The notes beneath the pieces are model-generated. The model was not told where the DNA came from, did no database searches, and was given only the letters and a program-made list of their open reading frames with translations. Positions 15,562-23,007 of a DNA stretch of 25,425 nt are shown one piece after another. The stretch spans positions 1-25,425 of the forward strand of contig CALGYU010000067.1 in the NCBI GenBank assembly GCA_937934685.1. Direction: 5' to 3'. How positions within the stretch are numbered: position 1 is the first letter of the stretch; each line of letters opens with the position of its first letter. The translations under genes were made by a program, and so were the position numbers. The stretch is from an uncultured Acholeplasma sp. (GTDB lineage Bacteria; Bacillota_I; Bacilli_A; Acholeplasmatales; Acholeplasmataceae).

Positions 15562-16956
15562 ATGAAAACATTTATTAATGATGATTTTTTACTACACAAT
15601 GAGGTAGCAAAAAAACTTTATCATGAGCATGCAAAAGATTTACCTATCATTGATTACCATTGTCACTTAAGTCCACAAGAGATTTTTGAGAACAAGAAAT
15701 TTAGAAATCTTTTTGATGCATGGTTATCAGGAGATCACTATAAGTGGAGATTAATGAGAGCAAATGGTATCACAGAAGATTATATTACTGGAAACCAACC
15801 TGATTTTGAAAAATTCATGAAATGGGCTGAGGTTGTTCCAACTTTAATTGGAAGTCCTTTATACCATTGGACACACTTAGAGTTAAAAAGATTCTTTGGA
15901 ATTGACACGCTACTAAGCCCAGAAACCGCAAAAGAAATCTATGATGCAGTTAACAAGCAATTAGAAACACTTACGGCTAGAAAATTAATTGAATCAAGCA
16001 ATGTTGAAACAATTGTAACTACAGATGATCCGGTGGATGATCTTTCATGGCACAAAAAAATTAAAGAAGATCAAACAATTACCTTCAAAGTTCTACCTGC
16101 ATTTAGACCAGATAAAGCATTTAACATTGAATTATCGTGGTTTGTTTCATGGGTAGAGCAACTAGGAAAAGTTGCTGGTGTTAAAGTTGTAGACATTCAA
16201 ACAATGAAGGAAGCTTTAAGAAACAGAATAGAATTTTTCCATGCAAACGATTGTAGATTATCAGATCATGCTTTAGACGTTGTAATGTTTGAAAAAACAA
16301 CAGAACAAGAAGCAGATATGATCATCAAAAAAGGATTAGCAGGAGAATCACTAACACTTACTGAAATTAAAAAATATAAAGGGTATATCCTTACTTTCTT
16401 AGGTCAAGAATATCACCGTTTAGGTTGGGTACAACAATATCATATTGGTGCTTTAAGAAATAACTCAAAACGTATGTTAGATGCAATTGGTCCAGATACT
16501 GGATTTGATTCAATTAACGACGGTTTAGTAGCTGAACCATTAAGTGCATTATTAGGGTCATTAGATGAAACCAACCAATTACCAAAAACAATTCTTTACA
16601 CTCTAAACTCTAGAGATTTTGATGTAGCAATTACATTAATGCAAGCCTTCCAAGGTGGTGGAATTCCAGGAAAAATCCAATTTGGATCTGCTTGGTGGTT
16701 CCTAGATACCATCGATGGTATGACAAAACAAATGAAAGCATTAGGAAACAACGGCTTACTTTCTAGATTTGTTGGTATGTTAACAGACTCAAGAAGTTTC
16801 CTATCATATCCAAGACATGAATACTTTAGAAGATTATTATGTAACATCATTGGAGAACAAGTAACCCTAGGTTATTTCCCAGAAGATTATAAACTCTTAT
16901 CTAAGTTTGTTAAGGACATTTCTTATCAAAACGCTAAAGAATATTTTAATTTCTAA
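15562..16956 (+). CDS. uxaC: Uronate (glucuronate/galacturonate) isomerase UxaC
   Basis: 464 residues. Isomerises D-galacturonate to D-tagaturonate, or D-glucuronate to D-fructuronate, the entry step of hexuronate catabolism. An amidohydrolase-fold enzyme: the metal-binding DYHCHLSP puts histidines at 33 and 35, and later family signatures include GSAWWFLDTIDGM and DSRSFLSYPRHEYFRRLLC near the C-terminus. Length fits the family. The Shine-Dalgarno AGAGAGG precedes the ATG. Last gene of uxaBAC; a long hairpin follows it. As uxuA and uxuB are absent here, galacturonate is the likely main substrate. Confidence 0.96.
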   Translation: MKTFINDDFLLHNEVAKKLYHEHAKDLPIIDYHCHLSPQEIFENKKFRNLFDAWLSGDHYKWRLMRANGITEDYITGNQPDFEKFMKWAEVVPTLIGSPLYHWTHLELKRFFGIDTLLSPETAKEIYDAVNKQLETLTARKLIESSNVETIVTTDDPVDDLSWHKKIKEDQTITFKVLPAFRPDKAFNIELSWFVSWVEQLGKVAGVKVVDIQTMKEALRNRIEFFHANDCRLSDHALDVVMFEKTTEQEADMIIKKGLAGESLTLTEIKKYKGYILTFLGQEYHRLGWVQQYHIGALRNNSKRMLDAIGPDTGFDSINDGLVAEPLSALLGSLDETNQLPKTILYTLNSRDFDVAITLMQAFQGGGIPGKIQFGSAWWFLDTIDGMTKQMKALGNNGLLSRFVGMLTDSRSFLSYPRHEYFRRLLCNIIGEQVTLGYFPEDYKLLSKFVKDISYQNAKEYFNF

Positions 16957-16970
16957 AAAAGGAAAATAGA

Positions 16971-17016
16971 ACAGTAGATTAAGTAAGATATCTTTGATAT
17001 CTTACTTAAAAACTGT
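16971..17016 (+). repeat. Long perfect inverted repeat between uxaC and the next promoter
   Basis: TTAAGTAAGATATC (16979-16992) and its exact reverse complement (16996-17009) form a 14-bp perfect stem with a 3-base loop. ACAGT (16971-16975) and ACTGT (17012-17016) extend it by 5 bp beyond a small internal loop. A run of six T residues follows at 17022-17027, five bases past the outer stem, so this may be an imperfect terminator of uxaBAC. Equally, at DNA level it may be a protein-binding site just upstream of the -35; the outer arm ends on its first base. Confidence 0.7.
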
Positions 17017-17044
17017 TGACATTTTTTATGAAAGCGTATATAAT
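17016..17044 (+). promoter_or_regulatory. Consensus sigma-70-type promoter of the transporter/GH28 operon
   Basis: TTGACA (17016-17021), exactly 17 bp, TATAAT (17039-17044): both hexamers match consensus perfectly. Such a strong promoter is expected to be held down by a repressor, and operator-like sites overlap it. Predicted start near 17051, leader about 67 nt. Confidence 0.88.
17028..17042 (+). promoter_or_regulatory. cre-like / LacI-family operator site 1 (in the promoter)
   Basis: ATGAAAGCGTATATA matches the catabolite-responsive element WTGNAANCGNWNNCW with one mismatch. It sits between the -35 and -10 and overlaps the -10, so binding would block polymerase. Confidence 0.6.
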
Positions 17045-17051
17045 ATTAGCA

Positions 17052-17066
17052 GTGGAAGCGGTTTAA
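17052..17066 (+). promoter_or_regulatory. cre-like / LacI-family operator site 2 (at the start site)
   Basis: GTGGAAGCGGTTTAA matches WTGNAANCGNWNNCW except at two positions. Its central CG lies 24 bp from that of site 1, just downstream of the predicted transcription start. Confidence 0.5.
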
Positions 17067-17084
17067 TCATTTTTTTTAAAAAGG

Positions 17085-17099
17085 AGGAAAACGCTTACT
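17085..17099 (+). promoter_or_regulatory. cre-like / LacI-family operator site 3 (in the leader)
   Basis: AGGAAAACGCTTACT matches WTGNAANCGNWNNCW with one mismatch. Its central CG is 33 bp from that of site 2. It overlaps the AAGGAGG at 17081-17087, so an alternative reading is a chance match around a Shine-Dalgarno-like run. Confidence 0.45.
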
Positions 17100-17117
17100 G
17101 GAACGTGGTGAAACAAT

Positions 17118-17705
17118 ATGACTTTAAAGAGATATAAAACATTAGATATTATCATATTAACCGTAATTGCTCTCCTGGCAGACGTGATCGCCTTGGTGTT
17201 TACAAAAATGCTTTTAAAAACCAATTACGACAACATATACATAGCTCCTTCAATTGTATTTATTTTAATTATTTACATTAGATGGGGTAAAGTAGGTTTT
17301 ATATCCAATGCAGTATTATTGATTGGCCAATATACTTTATATACCACACAGATTTTTGAGAGTACTACGCTTGCTATTGCATTTAGCCTCGGATATTTAT
17401 CGTTATTTCTAGTTACTTTATGGAAAAAGGATAAAAAGGAAAGCGTAATATCAAGCGGAGTAAAAACAGTTTTAATTTATTATTTTATACCCTATGGACT
17501 CATGATACTGCTTGAAGCAGGAGCATCCTACATTTTGGGATTTCAGGGAAAATTCATGGTGTTTGTCATTAGACACACTACAAATTTCTTATTAGGTATG
17601 ATTGTTATAATCATAGCCAAAATGCAAAAAAACTTTTTAGTAGATATGGAATTATATTTACTGAAGCAACAAAAAGAAAAGGATGAGAAAAAAAATGAAT
17701 ACTGA
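17118..17705 (+). CDS. Small integral membrane protein, ECF S-component-like topology
   Basis: 195 residues with about six hydrophobic helices (roughly 9-30, 40-56, 60-78, 84-101, 115-138, 145-167) and a highly charged, lysine-rich C-terminal tail. Size, helix count and a central RWGKVGF-type turn resemble substrate-binding S components of ECF transporters, but the match is by general pattern only and I do not recognise the family. An in-frame TGA at 17109 excludes any longer product; GGTGA at 17107-17111 is six bases before the ATG. It is the first gene of the transporter operon and overlaps the next gene by 11 bases, so its role is presumably linked to uptake of the same sugar or to membrane assembly of the transporter. 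Confidence 0.85.
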   Translation: MTLKRYKTLDIIILTVIALLADVIALVFTKMLLKTNYDNIYIAPSIVFILIIYIRWGKVGFISNAVLLIGQYTLYTTQIFESTTLAIAFSLGYLSLFLVTLWKKDKKESVISSGVKTVLIYYFIPYGLMILLEAGASYILGFQGKFMVFVIRHTTNFLLGMIVIIIAKMQKNFLVDMELYLLKQQKEKDEKKNEY

Positions 17706-18759
17706 GAGAATTCAAACTATTTCCCAAAGAGAACTTGAAGATTTAAGAAGAATAGAAATAGAAGAGGAAATGCAAAAGACAAAAATGAAACGTTATTTTG
17801 CTAACTTCAGACAAAATTGGCAAATTTACGCGATGCTTGTTCCTGTTATACTATTCTTTCTTTTTATGAGATATAGACCAATTGGTGAAATTTTAGTTGC
17901 ATTTAAAAAGAACGATAGTACCATTTCAACTTACAGTGGTCAGTTTTACGGATTTATGGCTTTCAAAACATTGATGTTTGGATCGGAAGCGGCACAGTTT
18001 TGGAGAGCCTTTAGAAACACATTCACACTAAGCATGTATGGTTTAATATTCGGATTCCCAATACCAATTATTTTAGCTTTAATGTTTAGTGAAATTAAAA
18101 GTAGTGGCTATAGAGCGGTGACACAAGTATTAACTTATATTCCTAAGTTTATATCAACCGTTGTAATTACCTCACTATTATCTTTAATGTTAATGGGTGG
18201 TAACGGAAGTACAATTGGACCTGGTGTTTTAAATAGACTGCTACAGGCTTTCGGAGTTATTGGTCAAAACGTACAAGTAATGAGTAATCCGAAATTCTTT
18301 AGAAGTATATATATTATTTCAGACATTTGGGAAGGTGCTGGTTACGGTTCTATCGTATACTTTGCCGCGATTATGGCAATTAGCCCTACCAACTATGAAG
18401 CAGCAAGAATTGATGGAGCAAACAAATTAGCTCAAATCAGATATGTAACTTTACCTGGTATGGCACCGACATTAACTATTATGTTGGTGTTAAGAATTGG
18501 TTCAGTCTTAAGTATCGGATATGAAAAAGTAATGTTAATGACACAGGATAGAGGGGAATATGTTCTTCAAACAGCCGATGTTATTTCAACGTATGTGTTA
18601 AGAATGGGTGGTCTGATGGGTGGTTCCGCAGGTGGATCGTCAACGACTGCATTAGGTTTAGCAACTTCAGCGGACTTATTTAACTCCTTAATTGCGATGT
18701 TCTTAGTTTTAGGTTCAAACTTCGTAAGTCGTCGAGTTTCAGACACATCGTTATTCTAG
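17695..18759 (+). CDS. ABC transporter permease, LplB/YteP type
   Basis: 354 residues. One of two permeases of an Lpl/Ytc-type sugar importer. A charged cytoplasmic N-terminus (1-40) precedes about six membrane helices; the cytoplasmic EAA loop that touches the ATPase reads EAARIDGANKLAQIRYVTLPG. I chose the ATG at 17695 because AGGATG at 17680-17685 then acts as a Shine-Dalgarno about nine bases away; an in-frame ATG at 17683 has no room for one. The family carries complex saccharides, including rhamnogalacturonan and uronate oligomers in Bacillus, and the neighbours suggest oligogalacturonides here. A Gly/Ser/Thr-rich segment near the last helices looks like a flexible loop. Confidence 0.93.
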   Translation: MNTERIQTISQRELEDLRRIEIEEEMQKTKMKRYFANFRQNWQIYAMLVPVILFFLFMRYRPIGEILVAFKKNDSTISTYSGQFYGFMAFKTLMFGSEAAQFWRAFRNTFTLSMYGLIFGFPIPIILALMFSEIKSSGYRAVTQVLTYIPKFISTVVITSLLSLMLMGGNGSTIGPGVLNRLLQAFGVIGQNVQVMSNPKFFRSIYIISDIWEGAGYGSIVYFAAIMAISPTNYEAARIDGANKLAQIRYVTLPGMAPTLTIMLVLRIGSVLSIGYEKVMLMTQDRGEYVLQTADVISTYVLRMGGLMGGSAGGSSTTALGLATSADLFNSLIAMFLVLGSNFVSRRVSDTSLF

Positions 18760-18768
18760 GAGGGCAGC

Positions 18769-19635
18769 ATGAAAAGATTAGACAAAAGTGAATTAATTTT
18801 TAAAATTATCGCATATGTATTGGTAACAATCTTTGCGTTAACTACTCTATATCCTTTGATATACAGTTTATCATCAGCTTTAAGTAGTAAAGCAGCAGTG
18901 GAAAGCGGAAGTGTAACATTATTCCCAATAGATCCAAACTTTGAAGCATTTAAAGCATTCTTTACTAGTAAAGAGTATGCTAAAAAATTCTGGATTTCAT
19001 ATACGAACACATTGTTCTACACATTCTATGGAACAATCTTCAGTATGGTGTTGTCAATTTTTGCAGCATACGCATTATCAAAGTCAAACTTATTATTTAA
19101 AAAACAAATCAATTTCTTTATTGTATTTACAATGTGGTTTAGTGCAGGGATTATGCCAACCTATTTGAACTATCAAGCGTTAATGATCAATAACCGTTGG
19201 GGTATTATTTACGGGTTTGGGGTTCAAGCATTTAACATCATCCTATTAAGAAACTACTTTGTTGGAATATCTAAAGAAATTGAAGAAGCAGCCATCGTTG
19301 ATGGCGCAGGCGAAATGCAAGTTCTAAGTAGTATTTATTTACCAATGAGTAAATCAGCTTTATCAACAGTAACGCTGTTCTACGCATTAAGTAGATGGAA
19401 TGGTTACTTCTGGAACATGCGTTTAGTTGGTAGTAACGAGCACCCACTACAAGTTATTTTACGTGGGATTGTTGCAGACGCAGGAGATACTGACACCATA
19501 ACGAACTTCTCATTCTCGTTATATTCATTATCTTATGCAGCTATTGTATTGTCTATAATTCCGATCATTGTTGTATACCCTATACTACAAAAATATATGT
19601 CACAGGGTGTCAACACTGGTGGGGTAAAAGAATAA
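18769..19635 (+). CDS. ABC transporter permease, LplC/YtcP type
   Basis: 288 residues, second permease of the importer. About six membrane helices; the EAA loop reads EIEEAAIVDGAGEMQVLSSI, and the C-terminus ends in the family-typical QKYMSQGVNTGGVKE. The start has an excellent GGAGG Shine-Dalgarno five bases upstream, nine bases after the previous stop. It forms the heterodimeric membrane channel with the preceding permease and is followed after 22 bases by the solute-binding protein. Gene order permease-permease-binding protein is that of Lpl-type systems, whose ATPase is often encoded elsewhere; here an ATPase follows further downstream. Confidence 0.95.
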   Translation: MKRLDKSELIFKIIAYVLVTIFALTTLYPLIYSLSSALSSKAAVESGSVTLFPIDPNFEAFKAFFTSKEYAKKFWISYTNTLFYTFYGTIFSMVLSIFAAYALSKSNLLFKKQINFFIVFTMWFSAGIMPTYLNYQALMINNRWGIIYGFGVQAFNIILLRNYFVGISKEIEEAAIVDGAGEMQVLSSIYLPMSKSALSTVTLFYALSRWNGYFWNMRLVGSNEHPLQVILRGIVADAGDTDTITNFSFSLYSLSYAAIVLSIIPIIVVYPILQKYMSQGVNTGGVKE

Positions 19636-19657
19636 AAAAAAAGGAGAGATTTAACAA

Positions 19658-21742
19658 ATGAAAAAAATTTTTTCAGTACTAGCCGTAATGGTAATGGGAC
19701 TAGTCTTAATTGCATGTGGTAAAAAACCATATAAACCAGACTTATCTCAACAAGTTGATCTGAATATGTCAGTTTATTTCGGTTCAGGTACAACCAAATA
19801 TACAATCACTTATCAACATGACAACCCATATGTTTCTAAATTAAATGGAAAAACATATACAAAAGGTAGTTTACTACCTGTATGGGAAACTATTGGTGAG
19901 AAAGCAAACATTAAATTCAATGATGTTGTAGACCTTGGTGATGAGTCAACAAACGCACAATGGACACGTTTATTATCAGCTGGTTTTGGATCAGTTGACT
20001 TAGTGAACACTAATGGTGCTAATATCGCCGAAGAAGGAAGCAAAGGACAATTCCTTGACTTTGGTAAATACTTAGACAAGATGCCAAATCTTTCAAAATT
20101 CTTCAAAGACAACCCTTCAGTTAAGTTATCATTAACATCAGGAGATGGTGGGATTTATTCAACTCCATACTTTGATGGTATTAATGAATTAGAGCATATG
20201 TACTTAGCACGTATTGACTGGATCAAAGAATTATTAGACCCAGCAAATACTAATGATTTTAGTACAGAGGAATACGTAGTTCCTACAAACTATAAGCCAG
20301 TAACTCCTAAAACTGAAAATTACACAGTTAAAGTAGCTAACGCAACAGGTGGAACTAGAAACGTAACTAAAGTAAGATCAAATAACGTAATAGATGTATT
20401 AAGAGCTGTGCAAAATCCAACTGGAAAATCATTAGCTGATGCATTTAGAAATTATTTAACTAATACATATACTTCTTTAGAAAAGAGTGGTTATGCAAAA
20501 TGGTCAGATGTATTTGCTGGATCAGATGCATCTTATGATACTGATGAATTAATCGCATTAATGTATGTTATTAAAGCTAACCAAAGCTACTTATTGAAAA
20601 ATGTAGAGGGTGTTACAAATATCCAACTATATTTTGCAAGAGAAAAAGCTGGTAACCGTATGAGACAATACTTCAGAGGATTAGAAATGTTTGGTCTTCG
20701 TGGTGTTTCTTCAAGAAACGAATGGCTATTTGTTGATGAAAAAGGTGAAGTGCATGATGCACGCGCATTAGAGTCAACAGTTGATACAATTGACAATGGA
20801 TTAGCTAATCTATTTAAAGATGGATTATTACCAGATGCAAGAGCATATGGTGGAACTGGTGCATACAACTTCCGCCAAAACTTCTTAACAGGAGATGGTA
20901 AAGAGTTTGGATTCTTAACTTATGACTACAACGCATCATCTACACCTAGTTCATTAGTTGATGCAACTAAAGGTGGTAAAAAACGCGACTCAAACTTTGA
21001 GTTCCAAGCAATCTTACCTCCAGTTGTAAAATGGAATGATGGTGACGATAAAACAGGATACTTCCACTTCTCAGAGTCTAACCGTTCTGTTAAAAACGAA
21101 GCATGGGGAGCTCCAATTCACGTTGCAAACGATCAAACTAAATTAGAACGTGTTCTATACTTAGTTGACCAACTATATAACTATGAATCAAAAGATTCAA
21201 TTGGGAATATCCATTTATATGGACCAGTTGAGTGGTCAGAAGATACTCAAATTGATTATGGAACTGAAAAAGTTAATAAATTAAATGCAAAAGCAATGAC
21301 TGAAATGAAAGAATTAGGCGGCGGAGATATGATTAAATATCTACGTGGATTCCTAGGGGCAACAATGCCAATTGGACACGTACGTAGTTTAGGTCTTGAA
21401 TTCCAAACATTATCTGATCAAGGTATTGCAGGAATTAACAGAATTAACACTGCTATTAAAGCTGGTACATTTAAACTTGCAGGTTTAGTTGATACTAAAA
21501 ACACTTGGTACAACTTAATGCCGACAAACTTACCATACACTGAAATCCAAAGAACAGCTATTCAATCTACAACATTTAGAAATACATTAACAGATAACAA
21601 CTTTATTGAATATGCATTAGAAGGATTTAGCGGAACAAACCAATCTAAAGCTTCATACATGGCAATTATTCAAGGAGAAAATGAATATCCATTATTCATT
21701 AGCCAAGTACGTTCAGCATATAGAGCGGCACAAGGCAACTAA
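19658..21742 (+). CDS. Extracellular solute-binding lipoprotein of the ABC importer (LplA/YtcQ type)
   Basis: 694 residues. A lipoprotein signal peptide with lipobox LIAC places the lipidated cysteine at residue 20. The mature protein carries the extracellular type 1 binding-protein fold and would deliver oligosaccharide to the two upstream permeases. It is clearly longer than the ~500-550 residues usual for LplA/YtcQ proteins. Part of the extra length is a Thr/Asn/Val-rich stretch at about 200-235 (YKPVTPKTENYTVKV and following) just after the conserved region ending in RIDWIKELLDP. A strong AAGGAGAG Shine-Dalgarno precedes the ATG. A stable hairpin follows the gene, which could raise its mRNA level over the distal genes. 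Confidence 0.93.
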   Translation: MKKIFSVLAVMVMGLVLIACGKKPYKPDLSQQVDLNMSVYFGSGTTKYTITYQHDNPYVSKLNGKTYTKGSLLPVWETIGEKANIKFNDVVDLGDESTNAQWTRLLSAGFGSVDLVNTNGANIAEEGSKGQFLDFGKYLDKMPNLSKFFKDNPSVKLSLTSGDGGIYSTPYFDGINELEHMYLARIDWIKELLDPANTNDFSTEEYVVPTNYKPVTPKTENYTVKVANATGGTRNVTKVRSNNVIDVLRAVQNPTGKSLADAFRNYLTNTYTSLEKSGYAKWSDVFAGSDASYDTDELIALMYVIKANQSYLLKNVEGVTNIQLYFAREKAGNRMRQYFRGLEMFGLRGVSSRNEWLFVDEKGEVHDARALESTVDTIDNGLANLFKDGLLPDARAYGGTGAYNFRQNFLTGDGKEFGFLTYDYNASSTPSSLVDATKGGKKRDSNFEFQAILPPVVKWNDGDDKTGYFHFSESNRSVKNEAWGAPIHVANDQTKLERVLYLVDQLYNYESKDSIGNIHLYGPVEWSEDTQIDYGTEKVNKLNAKAMTEMKELGGGDMIKYLRGFLGATMPIGHVRSLGLEFQTLSDQGIAGINRINTAIKAGTFKLAGLVDTKNTWYNLMPTNLPYTEIQRTAIQSTTFRNTLTDNNFIEYALEGFSGTNQSKASYMAIIQGENEYPLFISQVRSAYRAAQGN

Positions 21743-21765
21743 TTTTTAAGAAAATAAAGAAACAG

Positions 21766-21792
21766 CTTGTGAGAGCCTTGCGCTCTCACAAG
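21766..21792 (+). terminator. Hairpin after the binding-protein gene (attenuating terminator or 3' stabiliser)
   Basis: CTTGTGAGAGC (21766-21776), 5-base loop, GCTCTCACAAG (21782-21792): an 11-bp perfect stem. The following TATGTTTTATT is only moderately T-rich, so termination is probably partial. In binding-protein-dependent importers such an internal hairpin commonly lets the binding protein be made in excess of the other subunits. Confidence 0.65.
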
Positions 21793-21826
21793 TATGTTTT
21801 ATTAATACAAATGAGGTGTGTATCTT

Positions 21827-23005
21827 ATGCAAAAAGAAAAAACTAACAAAAAAGACATATTGGGAAGCATACAATATTTTTTCAAATCTAAATTACAACA
21901 AATTTTATTTGGATTCATAATATTTGTTTCTATTGTCGCTCTTGCTTATTCCGCAGGATTTTCAACTGGATGGGCAGTAGGTGACTCTTTTGGAAAAATC
22001 CATCCAATCGGAAAACTAGTGGGTCAAGAAGCGAATAGTATCAACATTGTAATGTTCACTTTTACTTTAATTACAATCATATTTGCTGTGATAGCATTGA
22101 TGTTTGGTTCGCACAATAGAAAGAAATATTATTGGACAAACTTTGCTTCAGTTGGAATTTTATCCCTATTGATCGCACTGACAACAGGTTATATGGCAGT
22201 TACGTTACCAGGCTTAGAAAAGAAATTTATAGATTTAATGGGAAATGAGCTTTACGCTGCTGACTGGAAACTATTATTCCAAATCAACAAGTCTAGCGTT
22301 GGTGAAATTCAAACAATCTTCAGTATAGGTTATGGTGTGATTGTATTAAGCATATTAAGTTTAGTGGCATCATTATACGTGCTTTTCGTTAAAGTTAGAG
22401 AAACTAAAGTTATCCCAACAACTTATTCAGAAATGATGCAAAAAATCGAACTTGGATTAGTTCAAGTTGTAGGGGTCAAAAAGACCAGCATCGATGTAGA
22501 TTCAGAATCAATTAATATTAATGTAACCGAAGGTAAGGAAATTACTGACATTGATACAGATAAGATGAGATATCAAATGAATAATAAGTCATACTTAATG
22601 GTGATGTTATCAGTTGTATTAATCATCATTGCTGGATTTATTACCATCACATATAGCTCATTTACAGCGACAAGTGATGAAATTAGAGTAACACCAACCA
22701 TAACAACAGCTATAGATGTTTCAGCACTTATCATTTTACTATTAGCAACCTTCCTTGCTGCAGAAAAAGTAAAAGTTTACCAAAAAGTTTGGGTAAGAAA
22801 TTTATTTATTATCGCCGCAATTAACTTAGTCAGAATATTCTTTGAACCAACAATTGTATTCAACAGAGGAGAATTGCCATTTGTAAGATACGTTATAGTT
22901 GTAGTATTAATGGTAGCGGCAATCGCTTTACAAGTATTAGGCGCAGTGATAACATATAAAAAAGCCAAAAGACTTGAGAAGCATCTAAAGGAATTAGGTG
23001 AATAA
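21827..23005 (+). CDS. Unrecognised multi-pass membrane protein in the transporter operon
   Basis: 392 residues. About eight membrane helices: four in the N-terminal half, then a hydrophilic stretch of roughly 65 residues (about 190-255, including VVGVKKTSIDVDSESININVTE) that looks like a small folded domain with alternating beta-type strands, then four more helices and a basic C-terminus. I do not recognise the family and see no catalytic motif. The start is ATG 21827, eight bases after GAGGTG; an in-frame GTG at 21818 sits at the end of that Shine-Dalgarno. Its position between the binding protein and the ATPase, two bases before the ATPase gene, argues for a dedicated part in import or its control. 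Confidence 0.88.
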   Translation: MQKEKTNKKDILGSIQYFFKSKLQQILFGFIIFVSIVALAYSAGFSTGWAVGDSFGKIHPIGKLVGQEANSINIVMFTFTLITIIFAVIALMFGSHNRKKYYWTNFASVGILSLLIALTTGYMAVTLPGLEKKFIDLMGNELYAADWKLLFQINKSSVGEIQTIFSIGYGVIVLSILSLVASLYVLFVKVRETKVIPTTYSEMMQKIELGLVQVVGVKKTSIDVDSESININVTEGKEITDIDTDKMRYQMNNKSYLMVMLSVVLIIIAGFITITYSSFTATSDEIRVTPTITTAIDVSALIILLLATFLAAEKVKVYQKVWVRNLFIIAAINLVRIFFEPTIVFNRGELPFVRYVIVVVLMVAAIALQVLGAVITYKKAKRLEKHLKELGE

Positions 23006-23007
23006 TT

